From: Kordiimonadaceae bacterium
Lineage (GTDB): Bacteria > Pseudomonadota > Alphaproteobacteria > Sphingomonadales > Emcibacteraceae
Length of the DNA: 12,467 nt
Direction of reading: 5' to 3'
NCBI GenBank assembly: GCA_018699075.1
Contig: JABIPV010000195.1
Location: forward strand, 1-12,467
Shown: one piece after another, positions 1-6,853 of the stretch
Layout: the number at the start of each line of letters is the position of its first letter
Position numbering within the stretch: position 1 is the stretch's first letter
Position numbers and translations under genes: made by a program
Notes under the pieces: model-generated
Database searches by the model: none
Told to the model about the DNA's origin: nothing
The model's input: the letters and a program-made list of their open reading frames with translations, nothing else

Positions 1-1
1 A

Positions 2-439
2 AACGAAGACCTGAAATATAAACTAAATCAGGAACTGCGTGAAATTATTAAACGCAATAAAATTATCGCCTTAAAAATCACTCATGATCTTCATGAAGCT
101 GTAAATTTTTCTGATAAAATTCTCTATCTTGGCAATCAATTGAATGTTCATTTTAAAAAATCAGATTTAGGAACCTTAAACGCCCCACCAGAAGTGATTG
201 ACTATTTTCAATTAGGTCCACTGACCGAAAATAAAAGTAGCTATTATCCTATTGCTTGTTTACAGAAAGACGCTCTTGAAGTCGCGTTTACTTTTAAAAT
301 ACTATCTTCGGTTAAAAGAGGGCAGGTAAATGAATATACTTTGAGCCATAAAGACCAAAGACTTAAATATTTCAGTCAAAATAAATATGTCGATGATATT
401 ACGCTCTATGCCTCAGAAAATGATAAAATCATTCTTTAA
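2..439 (+). CDS. ABC transporter ATP-binding protein, C-terminal part (5' end outside window)
   Basis: The frame is open from the first complete codon at base 2 to TAA at 437-439, giving 145 visible residues. The only start-like codon nearby (TTG at 140) lies inside conserved sequence, so the gene clearly begins upstream of the window. Visible residues 26-40 (ITHDLHEAVNFSDKI) are the typical switch/H-loop of an ABC ATPase, with His28 as the gamma-phosphate-sensing histidine and the usual downstream aspartate of the D-[RK]-I segment. The helix before it (LREIIKRNK) fits the end of the nucleotide-binding domain. The roughly 90 residues after the H-loop resemble the beta-rich C-terminal (TOBE-like) extension of importer ATPases such as those for ions, molybdate or polyamines. 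That assignment is weaker. Walker A, signature and Walker B would lie outside the window, so substrate and partners cannot be judged. Its 3' end overlaps the convergent lactonase gene by 11 bp. Confidence 0.8.
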   Translation, partial: NEDLKYKLNQELREIIKRNKIIALKITHDLHEAVNFSDKILYLGNQLNVHFKKSDLGTLNAPPEVIDYFQLGPLTENKSSYYPIACLQKDALEVAFTFKILSSVKRGQVNEYTLSHKDQRLKYFSQNKYVDDITLYASENDKIIL

Positions 440-1310
440 ATATGGTTTCAGTTAGGCCTTTAACATCAGTTTTAAAAATAAAGAGATCACCAGAGTGAGG
501 CTCAGCCTCAAGAGCATCTCCTGACAAGCCATCACGCGCAGTCGTCACACACAAATGATCTAGATTAGGCCCCGTAAAAGCAACGCACGTCGCTTGGCAA
601 GCATCAAATTTAATCTTATGAAGAACATCACCTTCTGGTGAAAAACAAATTACTTCTCCTCCGTCCCAAACGGCGACCCACAGACATCCCTGTGCATCAA
701 CCGTGGCACCATCCGGATATGATCCTTCAGGAAGGGAGGCAAATACGCGGCGGTTTGTCGTTGAGCCTGTGTTGCCGTCAAAATCAAAGGCATATACTTC
801 ACGTGTTGGGCTATCGGCAAAATACATAATTTTACCGTCTGGCGACCATCCCAATCCATTAGAAATAGTGATGCCGTCAAAATGCCGCTTGATTTTTTTC
901 CCATCTGTAGAATAAAGCGCGCTACCTTCTTTAGGTGCCGTATTTTCGTTTTCAACCATTGTACCCGTCCAAAAACGCCCGGCACGGTCCATTCGCCCAT
1001 CATTCATTCGGGTGCCAGGCCATTCTTCTTCTACTTTGCCAATATCTTTACGTATTCCGCTTAAAGGTGAATAAAATGAAAAACCGCCGTTAAAACCGCA
1101 AATATATTTCCCCTTATCCGTCGTCAGACCAAAAGCACATAAGTTTTCAGGTAAATCATAATGTTCAACTATTCGGCTTTCAAAATGAAGTCGATAAAGC
1201 CTTGCTTGCTTGATATCCGTCCACAGAACATGCCCAGTGCGGTGATCCCATATAATCCCCTCACCAAGCGTATTTTGCACTGGAATGACATCAACGAGTG
1301 CAGTCTTCAT
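429..1310 (-). CDS. SMP-30/gluconolactonase family sugar lactonase
   Basis: Predicted cytoplasmic six-bladed beta-propeller metal-dependent lactonase of 293 residues. It should hydrolyse an aldonolactone (arabino-, xylono-, galactono- or glucono-lactone) to the open aldonate. Family hallmarks are visible in order: LGEG with metal ligand Glu17, RMNDG with Arg101/Asn103, NGLGWSPDG with Asn151, and YPDGA with Asp200, the usual general base. No signal peptide is present. I chose the ATG at 1310, two bases after the symporter stop. A TTG at 1328 would add six residues lying inside the symporter gene, with no ribosome site of its own. The tight spacing implies translational coupling to the symporter. 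The gene is third in the leftward unit dehydratase-symporter-lactonase, which places it between the SDR dehydrogenase and the dehydratase in an oxidative sugar pathway. The exact lactone is not determinable from sequence. The 3' end overlaps the convergent ABC ATPase gene by 11 bp. Confidence 0.9.
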   Translation of the reverse strand: MKTALVDVIPVQNTLGEGIIWDHRTGHVLWTDIKQARLYRLHFESRIVEHYDLPENLCAFGLTTDKGKYICGFNGGFSFYSPLSGIRKDIGKVEEEWPGTRMNDGRMDRAGRFWTGTMVENENTAPKEGSALYSTDGKKIKRHFDGITISNGLGWSPDGKIMYFADSPTREVYAFDFDGNTGSTTNRRVFASLPEGSYPDGATVDAQGCLWVAVWDGGEVICFSPEGDVLHKIKFDACQATCVAFTGPNLDHLCVTTARDGLSGDALEAEPHSGDLFIFKTDVKGLTETIFKE

Positions 1311-1312
1311 GC

Positions 1313-2875
1313 TTACCACCACGTCCAATAGAAGGCGATTAAAATAAGCACAGTTGCTATCGTCGCCATATTAAAGCTTTTTGAAGTTGAGAAATCAATT
1401 TCCTTGATATCAACAATTTCAACATGCTCTTTCTGTTTGCTCATCAAAGAAATAACAACCGCAAGGGCCGTACAAGCAATAAAGACAATTCCCACACGGT
1501 CCATAAAGGGAAGCGCAGGCCAAATCACTTTAAAGCCCCAAGACATAATGAAAGAACCAAGCGCCGCAGCCAGCGCAGCTTTAGCCGTCGTCCGCTTCCA
1601 GAATAAACCAAGAATAAACAGCACGACAATGCCTGGCGTAAAGAAGCCTGTAAATTCTTGAATGAACTGGAAAGCCTGATCAAATTGACCCAGCAAAGGC
1701 TTAGCCGTAATCATGGCAATGATAATTGATGACAGCGCCACAATGCGGCCAATTTTTACCAGCTTCACATCATCCGTATTTGGTTTGAAATGACGGTATA
1801 TATCCATAGTAAATATAGTAGAAATACTATTCATCATGGAGCCAAGAGAACTCAAAATTGCGGCGATGAGCGCTGCAAAAACCAGTCCTTTAATACCGAC
1901 AGGGACCAGCTTCATCATTTCTGGATAGGCTTGATCGGGAGCCGATAAGTCAGGTGATAAAACAAACGCTGCAATGCCAGGGAGAACTACAAAAATAGGC
2001 ATAACAATTTTAAGTCCCGCCGCCATAATTATACCCTTTTGTGCTTCACGGGTTGATTCCGCTGCCAAGGCCCGTTGAATAATATATTGGTTGCAACCCC
2101 AATAAGAAATATTCATGATCCACATACCACCGACTAAAACGGATATACCCGGTAAGTTCATATATTCAGGATTATCGGAGGAGAGGATCATATCAAATTT
2201 TTCAGGTGCCTTAGCCATAAGCTCGGTAAAACCTGTCCATGCCCCTGCACCGCCGCTAATTTGATCAAGAGCAAGCCATGTAACAATCATGCCCCCTAGA
2301 ACCAGAAGAACCACTTGGATAATATCCGTTAGCGCCACCGCTTTCAATCCGCCGTATAAGGAATAGGCTGTTGCAAGTGCCCCTAATATAATCACGCCAT
2401 ATATCATATCTATGCCTGCAATTGTATTCATGGCAAGCGCACCAAGCCATAAAATTGCGGTTAAATTTACAAAAATATAAAGGCCAAGCCAGAAAACAGC
2501 CATCACCATTCGAACTGAGTGATCGTATCTTTGTTCTAAATATTGAGGCATCGTATAAATGCCTTGTTTAAGGAAGATAGGCAGGAAATATTTACCAACG
2601 ATAATCAATGTGATCGCCGCCATCCATTCATAACTTGCAATGCCGAGCCCAATGACAAAACCAGAACCCGACATACCAATAATTTGTTCCGCTGAAATAT
2701 TAGCGGCGATAAGAGAGGCACCAATGGCCCACCATGGTAAAGCTTTACCCGCGAGAAAATAATCCTTGGCCGTTTTTTCATGACCTTCTTTTTCGCGGCT
2801 TACCCATTGTGCTAAGCCAATAATCATCATGGAATAAATCCCAATAACGATCAAATCAATTGTTGCAAGTTGCAT
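1313..2875 (-). CDS. Sodium/sugar symporter of the SSS family (vSGLT-like)
   Basis: Inner-membrane Na+-coupled sugar importer of 520 residues, strongly resembling the Vibrio parahaemolyticus Na+/galactose transporter vSGLT (about 540 residues) from end to end. Shared blocks include DYFLAGK-LPWWA, AANISAEQ-IGMSGSG, ASYEWM, YWG-NQYIIQR and FAAL-AAI-SSL. By alignment from memory, the vSGLT galactose-binding residues are all kept: Gln64, Glu83, Asn255, Lys289 and Gln406, with the inner gate tyrosine at Tyr258. The Na+ site residues Ala339, Ser342 and Ser343 are also conserved. About 14 hydrophobic segments are visible, and the hydrophilic stretch around residues 455-475 precedes the last helix. 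The start is ATG at 2875, preceded by AGAGGGAA (2880-2887), a strong Shine-Dalgarno with 7-base spacing. It follows the dehydratase by 28 bp and is coupled to the lactonase. Retention of the sugar site suggests a galactose-like hexose or a pentose of the same configuration. Confidence 0.93.
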   Translation of the reverse strand: MQLATIDLIVIGIYSMMIIGLAQWVSREKEGHEKTAKDYFLAGKALPWWAIGASLIAANISAEQIIGMSGSGFVIGLGIASYEWMAAITLIIVGKYFLPIFLKQGIYTMPQYLEQRYDHSVRMVMAVFWLGLYIFVNLTAILWLGALAMNTIAGIDMIYGVIILGALATAYSLYGGLKAVALTDIIQVVLLVLGGMIVTWLALDQISGGAGAWTGFTELMAKAPEKFDMILSSDNPEYMNLPGISVLVGGMWIMNISYWGCNQYIIQRALAAESTREAQKGIIMAAGLKIVMPIFVVLPGIAAFVLSPDLSAPDQAYPEMMKLVPVGIKGLVFAALIAAILSSLGSMMNSISTIFTMDIYRHFKPNTDDVKLVKIGRIVALSSIIIAMITAKPLLGQFDQAFQFIQEFTGFFTPGIVVLFILGLFWKRTTAKAALAAALGSFIMSWGFKVIWPALPFMDRVGIVFIACTALAVVISLMSKQKEHVEIVDIKEIDFSTSKSFNMATIATVLILIAFYWTWW

Positions 2876-2903
2876 ATTCTTCCCTCTATTATTTCAAGTC
2901 CCT

Positions 2904-4625
2904 TTAATGGGATTCTCTTGTTACTTCTGAACCGCTGCCCCCAACCAGAAAATCAAGGTCTGCACCGAGTTCTGCTTGTTGTACATGGTCAATATATAGC
3001 TTTGCATATCCTCGTGTATAAGGGGATACAGGCTTATTCTTTTCCCATTCTTTTCTTCTTACCGCCAGCTCATCCTCAGATACTTTAAGTTCCAATGTTC
3101 TATTTGGTCCATTAAATTCTATCATATCACCTGACTTAACCAGCGCAAGAGGCCCGCCCGCGTCTGATTCCGGTGAAACATGCAATATCACTGTACCAAA
3201 TGCCGTCCCGCTCATCCGTGCGTCAGAAATTCGCACCATATCGCGCACACCTTTTTCTAATATTTTCTGAGGAAGTCCCATATTGCCAACTTCAGGCATT
3301 CCCGGATATCCCTTTGGTCCGCACCCTTTAAGAACCAAAACACTATTTTCATCCACATCTAAATCAGGATCATCAATTCGCGCTTTATAGTCTTCAATTG
3401 TTTCAAAAACCACTGCCGGTCCCGTATGGGTCAAAAGATGATCAGACGCCGCATTGGGTTTGATAATCGCCCCATTTGGGGCAAGGTTTCCATTAAGTAC
3501 CCATGTTCCGGACATAGGTTTAGCTGGATCATCTATGGATTTAACCACGTCGTCATTGTAACAGGTTGCCCCTTCATAATGGGCTGACTTTGGTTCCCCT
3601 GTTACCGTAAGAAGATCAGGATGAAGATGATCTTTAATTTTATTCATCAGAGCAGGAAGGCCGCCCGCATAATGGAAATCTTCCATTAAATATTTACCCG
3701 ATGGCTGAATATCAGCAAGCATGGGAACATCACGACTCCAGTTATCAAAATCCTGCAATGAGAGCTCAATACCTAGACGTCCCGCGATTGCCTGAAGGTG
3801 AATAACCGCATTAGTAGAACCGCCAATAGCCGTGTGTACCTTCACCGCATTTTCAAAATGTTCCCGGGTGAGTATCGTGGAAAGACGTCTGTCACTTTTA
3901 ACCATTTCAACAATTGTTCGCCCCGTTAGGTGAGACATAGTCCCGCGCCGCGCGTCAACCCCCGGGATCGTTGCATTTAACGGCAAAGATAATCCAAGCG
4001 CTTCAACCACGCAGGCTATTGTAGATGCGGTTCCCATGGTCATGCAGGTTCCCGGGCTTCTCGACATACCCGCTTCGGCACTCATAAATTCGTCCATGGT
4101 CATACCGCCTGCTTTTACGGCATCAGCAAATTTCCATACGTCGGTACCTGAACCAATATCCGCCCCACAATGTTTACCGTTTAACATTGGACCAGAAGAA
4201 ATAATTATCGTCGGCAGGTCAACACTAGCAGCACCCATCAATTGCCCGGGCGTGGTTTTATCGCAACCACCAAGTAGGACAACGCCGTCCATAGGATTGC
4301 CGCGAATGCTTTCTTCTACTTCCATCGCCAGAAGATTACGAAACAGCATTGCCGTTGGGCGCATCTGAGTTTCACCTAATGACATGGCAGGAAACTCAAG
4401 CGGCAGGCCGCCCGCTTCCCAAACACCACGTTTCACATGTTCCGCCAAATCACGAAGGTGCGAATTGCACGGTGTGAGTTCGGACCACGTATTACAAATT
4501 CCAATTACCGGACGCCCATCAAATACATCATCTGGAAAACCTTGGTTTTTCATCCAACTACGATGAATAAAACCATCTTTATCTAATTTCCCGTAACTAT
4601 GCTGACTACGACGCTTTTTGGTCAT
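2904..4625 (-). CDS. Sugar-acid dehydratase, L-arabonate dehydratase type (IlvD/Edd family)
   Basis: Cytoplasmic Fe-S dehydratase of 573 residues that removes water from an aldonate to give the 2-keto-3-deoxy acid. It closely resembles the Rhizobium leguminosarum L-arabonate dehydratase throughout (579 residues), including the C-terminal ADLDFL block and terminal Ser-His. The three [2Fe-2S] cysteines are Cys53 (TPCNSH), Cys121 (GGCDKTTP) and Cys194 (PGTCMTMGTAS). Lys123, the carbamylated Mg2+ ligand in that enzyme, is kept. The catalytic serine is in DARMSG, probably Ser472. PSGKYLMEDF and CGPKGYPGMPEVGNMG are further hallmarks of the pentonate branch rather than of IlvD or Edd proper. The characterised relative accepts L-arabonate, D-fuconate and D-galactonate, which share configuration. 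The start is ATG at 4625 with GGAG ten bases upstream. It is the first gene of the leftward unit, divergent from the phosphoesterase. Alternative substrates include D-xylonate. Confidence 0.92.
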   Translation of the reverse strand: MTKKRRSQHSYGKLDKDGFIHRSWMKNQGFPDDVFDGRPVIGICNTWSELTPCNSHLRDLAEHVKRGVWEAGGLPLEFPAMSLGETQMRPTAMLFRNLLAMEVEESIRGNPMDGVVLLGGCDKTTPGQLMGAASVDLPTIIISSGPMLNGKHCGADIGSGTDVWKFADAVKAGGMTMDEFMSAEAGMSRSPGTCMTMGTASTIACVVEALGLSLPLNATIPGVDARRGTMSHLTGRTIVEMVKSDRRLSTILTREHFENAVKVHTAIGGSTNAVIHLQAIAGRLGIELSLQDFDNWSRDVPMLADIQPSGKYLMEDFHYAGGLPALMNKIKDHLHPDLLTVTGEPKSAHYEGATCYNDDVVKSIDDPAKPMSGTWVLNGNLAPNGAIIKPNAASDHLLTHTGPAVVFETIEDYKARIDDPDLDVDENSVLVLKGCGPKGYPGMPEVGNMGLPQKILEKGVRDMVRISDARMSGTAFGTVILHVSPESDAGGPLALVKSGDMIEFNGPNRTLELKVSEDELAVRRKEWEKNKPVSPYTRGYAKLYIDHVQQAELGADLDFLVGGSGSEVTRESH

Positions 4626-4657
4626 TTATATTCCGCTCCGATTATTATTATGCAAAA

Positions 4658-4685
4658 ATACTACCCTTTTTCCTTTAAATGACAA
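4658..4685 (-). promoter_or_regulatory. Putative sigma70-type promoter for the leftward dehydratase unit
   Basis: On the minus strand, TTGTCA (4680-4685, five of six matches to the -35 consensus) is followed after 16 bases by TAGTAT (4658-4663, four of six to -10). The -10 lies about 32 bases upstream of the dehydratase ATG. The region is so AT-rich that chance matches are likely, so this is only a candidate. Confidence 0.35.
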
Positions 4686-4707
4686 TGATTATATTGTTTA
4701 CTTTATT
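4679..4707 (+). promoter_or_regulatory. Weak candidate promoter for the rightward phosphoesterase unit
   Basis: On the plus strand, ATGACA (4679-4684, five of six to -35) is followed after 17 bases by TTTATT (4702-4707, four of six to -10). It would back onto the leftward -35, so the two promoters would overlap and could not easily be occupied at once. The support is weak because of base composition. Confidence 0.22.
4682..4697. promoter_or_regulatory. Inverted repeat, possible operator
   Basis: ACAAT (4682-4686), six spacer bases and ATTGT (4693-4697) form a perfect 5-bp dyad. It overlaps the -35 candidates of both divergent promoters and sits near the middle of the gap. That position suits a repressor controlling both units. 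The arms are short and AT-rich, so it may be chance. No regulator gene lies in the window. Confidence 0.3.
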
Positions 4708-4740
4708 AAAAATAACCTTAGTTTTTGATTGAGAAAAATA

Positions 4741-5628
4741 ATGCGTTTTATTTTGTCGGCAATATTCTCCCTTTATATCATAGGTGGATCACCCGTGATT
4801 GCAGAGCAAGGCGTATACACACCTTTTTCAATAGGTGCTATTGCCGATTGCCAGTTTGCCGATCAGGACTATGTTGGAAAAAGATACTATCGTCAGTCTC
4901 CAGCCAAATTAAATAAGGCCGTAATCCATCTCAATAAATTAAACTTGGATTATGTGGTTCATCTAGGTGATTTTATAGATACAGACTTTCAAAGCTTTGA
5001 AAAATTACTTCCTATTACTAACCGCTTAACACACCCGCTGTACCATGTGCTCGGAAATCACGATTTTTCTGTTGCTGATAATAAAAAGAAACAAGTCCCA
5101 GAAAAACTTAATATGCCCGCGCGGTATTATAGTTTTAAACATAAAGGTTGGCGGTTCATCATCACAGACGGCAATGATGTCAGTATGCATGGTTGGGCCA
5201 AAAATTCTAGCCAATATGCACAAGCAGTAGAGGCACATAAAAATCAATATGCGGACCGCGAAACATGGAATGGTGCATTAAGTGAGACACAAATTAAATG
5301 GATAAAAAGCGAATTGGAACAGGCAGAAGAAGCAGATGAAAAAGTTGCTTTATATAGCCACTTCCCTATTTACCCGACCAATGAACACAACCTTTGGAAT
5401 GATAATGATATTTTAAAACTGGTTTCTTCATTTAATGTCGTAAAATTATGGCTCAACGGTCATAACCATGATGGCAATTACGATGAATATAAAGGCATTC
5501 ATTTCCTAACTTTAAAAGGCATGGTCGATACGAAAGAAACATCATATTCAACTATTGAATTTGGGGAAAATAAAATCCTGGTGCGCGGCTTCGGCCGTCA
5601 AGAAAGCATGGTCCTTACCCTTAAATAA
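4741..5628 (+). CDS. Exported metallophosphoesterase, ADPRibase-Mn / CDP-alcohol diphosphatase-like
   Basis: Calcineurin-like phosphoesterase of 295 residues with a probable Sec signal peptide (hydrophobic residues 4-20, likely cleavage after Ala21), so periplasmic or secreted. Metal-site motifs are in order: Asp36 in AIADCQFAD, Gly-Asp77 (HLGDFID), GNHD 105-108, Ser-His207 and GHNH 240-243. The first motif is D-x-Q rather than the usual D-x-H. With RRYYR-like RYYRQS (48-53), GWRFI-TD and LTLKGM, this matches the Mn-dependent ADP-ribose/CDP-alcohol diphosphatase branch, which cleaves pyrophosphate or phosphodiester bonds. I chose ATG 4741, with GAG seven bases upstream. A TTG at 4729 would add four residues and put charges ahead of the signal peptide without a better ribosome site. 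It heads the rightward unit, 64 bp before the hydrolase. The natural substrate is unknown; a periplasmic nucleotide sugar or a phosphorylated glycan fragment is speculation. Confidence 0.85.
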   Translation: MRFILSAIFSLYIIGGSPVIAEQGVYTPFSIGAIADCQFADQDYVGKRYYRQSPAKLNKAVIHLNKLNLDYVVHLGDFIDTDFQSFEKLLPITNRLTHPLYHVLGNHDFSVADNKKKQVPEKLNMPARYYSFKHKGWRFIITDGNDVSMHGWAKNSSQYAQAVEAHKNQYADRETWNGALSETQIKWIKSELEQAEEADEKVALYSHFPIYPTNEHNLWNDNDILKLVSSFNVVKLWLNGHNHDGNYDEYKGIHFLTLKGMVDTKETSYSTIEFGENKILVRGFGRQESMVLTLK

Positions 5629-5692
5629 TATATTGTTGATCCTTTTAAAATGCATTATGTCTAGTAAGAGGGAAAATTAAAGAGGGAAAATT
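5629..5692 (+). promoter_or_regulatory. 64-bp spacer upstream of the glycoside hydrolase
   Basis: This is the only non-coupled gap inside the rightward unit. It is AT-rich and contains short self-complementary stretches (TTTTAAAA and ATGCAT) and, at its end, the duplicated ribosome-binding repeat. I find no convincing -10/-35 pair or GC-rich terminator, so read-through from the phosphoesterase gene is the simplest view, with an internal promoter possible. Confidence 0.4.
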
Positions 5693-5693
5693 A
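5666..5693 (+). repeat. Exact 14-bp tandem duplication carrying the Shine-Dalgarno
   Basis: AAGAGGGAAAATTA occurs twice head to tail (5666-5679 and 5680-5693), and the second copy's last base is the A of the hydrolase ATG. Each copy carries GAGGG. The second is six bases from the ATG, ideal for ribosome binding, and the first is exactly 14 bases further upstream. Confidence 0.95.
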
Positions 5694-6841
5694 TGCGCTA
5701 TATAAATCTATTACTGACATTTCTGTTTTTGTTGACGGCAAGTGCATCGGCACAATCTGATCATGTATCCGGCGATGCCCCTCGTTGGAGCATAGAAAAG
5801 GCAAACAATTGGTACGAAAAACAACCTTGGTACACCGGATTTAACTACGCCCCAGGCTATGCCATTAATCAAATTGAAATGTGGCAAGAAGATACGTTTG
5901 ACCCTGAAGCCATCGACCGCGAACTAGGCTGGGCCGAAGATATTGGCTTTACCATGGCGCGGGTATTTTTACATAATTTGCTTTGGGATCAGGATAAAGA
6001 AGGTTTTATCAAACGCATCGAAACTTTCCTTGAAATTGCCGATAAACACAATATTAAAATTATGATGATCCTGTTTGATGATGTCTGGGACCCCGCACCG
6101 CATCTTGGCAAGCAAAGATCCCCCATACCGCACACTCATAATTCTGGCTGGGTACAAGGCCCTGGCAGAGATATACTTGAAGATGTCAATCGTCATGATG
6201 AGCTTGAAGGATATGTGAGAGGTATATTTAGCCATTTTGCTAACGATGACAGAATTGCCATTTGGGATGTTTACAATGAACCTGGCAACACGAATGATAA
6301 TACATATGGCCACAGAGAAGCCGCTAACAAACAATTTCATACATTACAGCTCTTAAAGAAAGTCTTTGCATGGGCCCGTTCGGAAAACCCAACTCAACCT
6401 CTCACTTTAGGAGTGTGGCGTTCACGTTTCGGTGCATGGAACGGGGAAAACCCATCTGATCCTGCAGCAGGCCTATATAATTTTATGCTGGAAAATTCTG
6501 ACATCATTACGTTCCATACCTATGAAGGTCTTAAAAATGTAAAAGCTGTTGTTCGCCCGCTTCTGGACATTGGCCGCCCAATCATATGTACTGAATATAT
6601 GGCGCGCCCTTATAGTACCTTCGAAGAGATTATGCCATATTTTGCTGAACATAAAATTGGCGCCCTCAATTGGGGGTTTATTGCCGGACGTAGCCAAACA
6701 AACTATCCTTGGCCATCCTGGGAAAAACACTTCAATACAGAACCAACACCTTGGTTTCACGATATCCTGCGCATGGACGGTACAGCCTATAGCGATGAAG
6801 AAGTAATATTCATTAAGAATTTAATCAAGCAGACTAAATAA
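5693..6841 (+). CDS. Exported glycoside hydrolase of clan GH-A (cellulase/GH5-like), specificity unknown
   Basis: Secreted TIM-barrel glycosidase of 382 residues, with a signal peptide (residues 1-20, cleavage after ASASA). Retaining clan GH-A residues are visible: WDVYNEP with acid/base Glu196 after beta-strand 4, and ICTEYMAR with candidate nucleophile Glu301 after beta-strand 7. Other conserved-looking blocks are GFNYAPGYAINQIEMWQ (49-65), RELGWAEDIGF, MARVFLHNLLW, FDDVWDP (128-134) and HNSGWVQGPG (149-158). Proteins of this pattern are usually annotated only as cellulase family or beta-xylanase, without biochemical support that I know of. The missing Asn-Glu variation is minor, and both catalytic acids are present, so it should be active. 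The start is ATG 5693 with a strong GAGGG site that is duplicated. It is followed after 12 bp by the epimerase gene. Context suggests it releases the sugar that the neighbouring genes oxidise, perhaps from an arabinose- or galactose-containing glycan. Confidence 0.85.
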   Translation: MRYINLLLTFLFLLTASASAQSDHVSGDAPRWSIEKANNWYEKQPWYTGFNYAPGYAINQIEMWQEDTFDPEAIDRELGWAEDIGFTMARVFLHNLLWDQDKEGFIKRIETFLEIADKHNIKIMMILFDDVWDPAPHLGKQRSPIPHTHNSGWVQGPGRDILEDVNRHDELEGYVRGIFSHFANDDRIAIWDVYNEPGNTNDNTYGHREAANKQFHTLQLLKKVFAWARSENPTQPLTLGVWRSRFGAWNGENPSDPAAGLYNFMLENSDIITFHTYEGLKNVKAVVRPLLDIGRPIICTEYMARPYSTFEEIMPYFAEHKIGALNWGFIAGRSQTNYPWPSWEKHFNTEPTPWFHDILRMDGTAYSDEEVIFIKNLIKQTK

Positions 6842-6853
6842 TGAGGAATAAAC

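Larger units (their letters stand above)
4626..4740. promoter_or_regulatory. Divergent promoter region between the two halves of the sugar island
   Basis: This AT-rich 115-bp gap is the only sizeable spacer in the island. It must hold the promoters for both the dehydratase unit (leftward) and the phosphoesterase-hydrolase-epimerase-dehydrogenase unit (rightward). Candidate promoter hexamers on both strands and an inverted repeat between them are listed separately. No ORF of note lies here. Confidence 0.7.

Noticed and set aside
140..439. A separate 99-residue protein starting at TTG 140
   Set aside because: The same frame is open upstream to the window edge and carries the ABC H-loop, so it is only the tail of a larger gene.
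650..1003. 117-codon open frame inside the lactonase gene on the same strand
   Set aside because: No recognisable domain, out of frame with a well-supported gene, no start signal.
1311..1328. TTG start for the lactonase at 1328
   Set aside because: It lies inside the last codons of the symporter gene. ATG 1310, two bases after the symporter stop, gives a normal family N-terminus.
4036..4368. 110-codon open frame antisense to the dehydratase
   Set aside because: It lies opposite the conserved Fe-S cysteine region of a clear gene and shows no domain or ribosome site.
2904..4625. Dihydroxy-acid dehydratase (IlvD) of branched-chain amino acid synthesis
   Set aside because: Sequence blocks and the C-terminal end follow the L-arabonate dehydratase branch, and the neighbours are sugar genes, not ilv genes.
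4729..4740. Upstream TTG start for the phosphoesterase, adding four residues
   Set aside because: The ATG at 4741 has a GAG at suitable spacing and gives a cleaner signal peptide. The TTG has no better ribosome site.
5969..6340. 123-codon open frame antisense to the glycosidase
   Set aside because: A shadow of the hydrolase coding sequence, with no protein features of its own.
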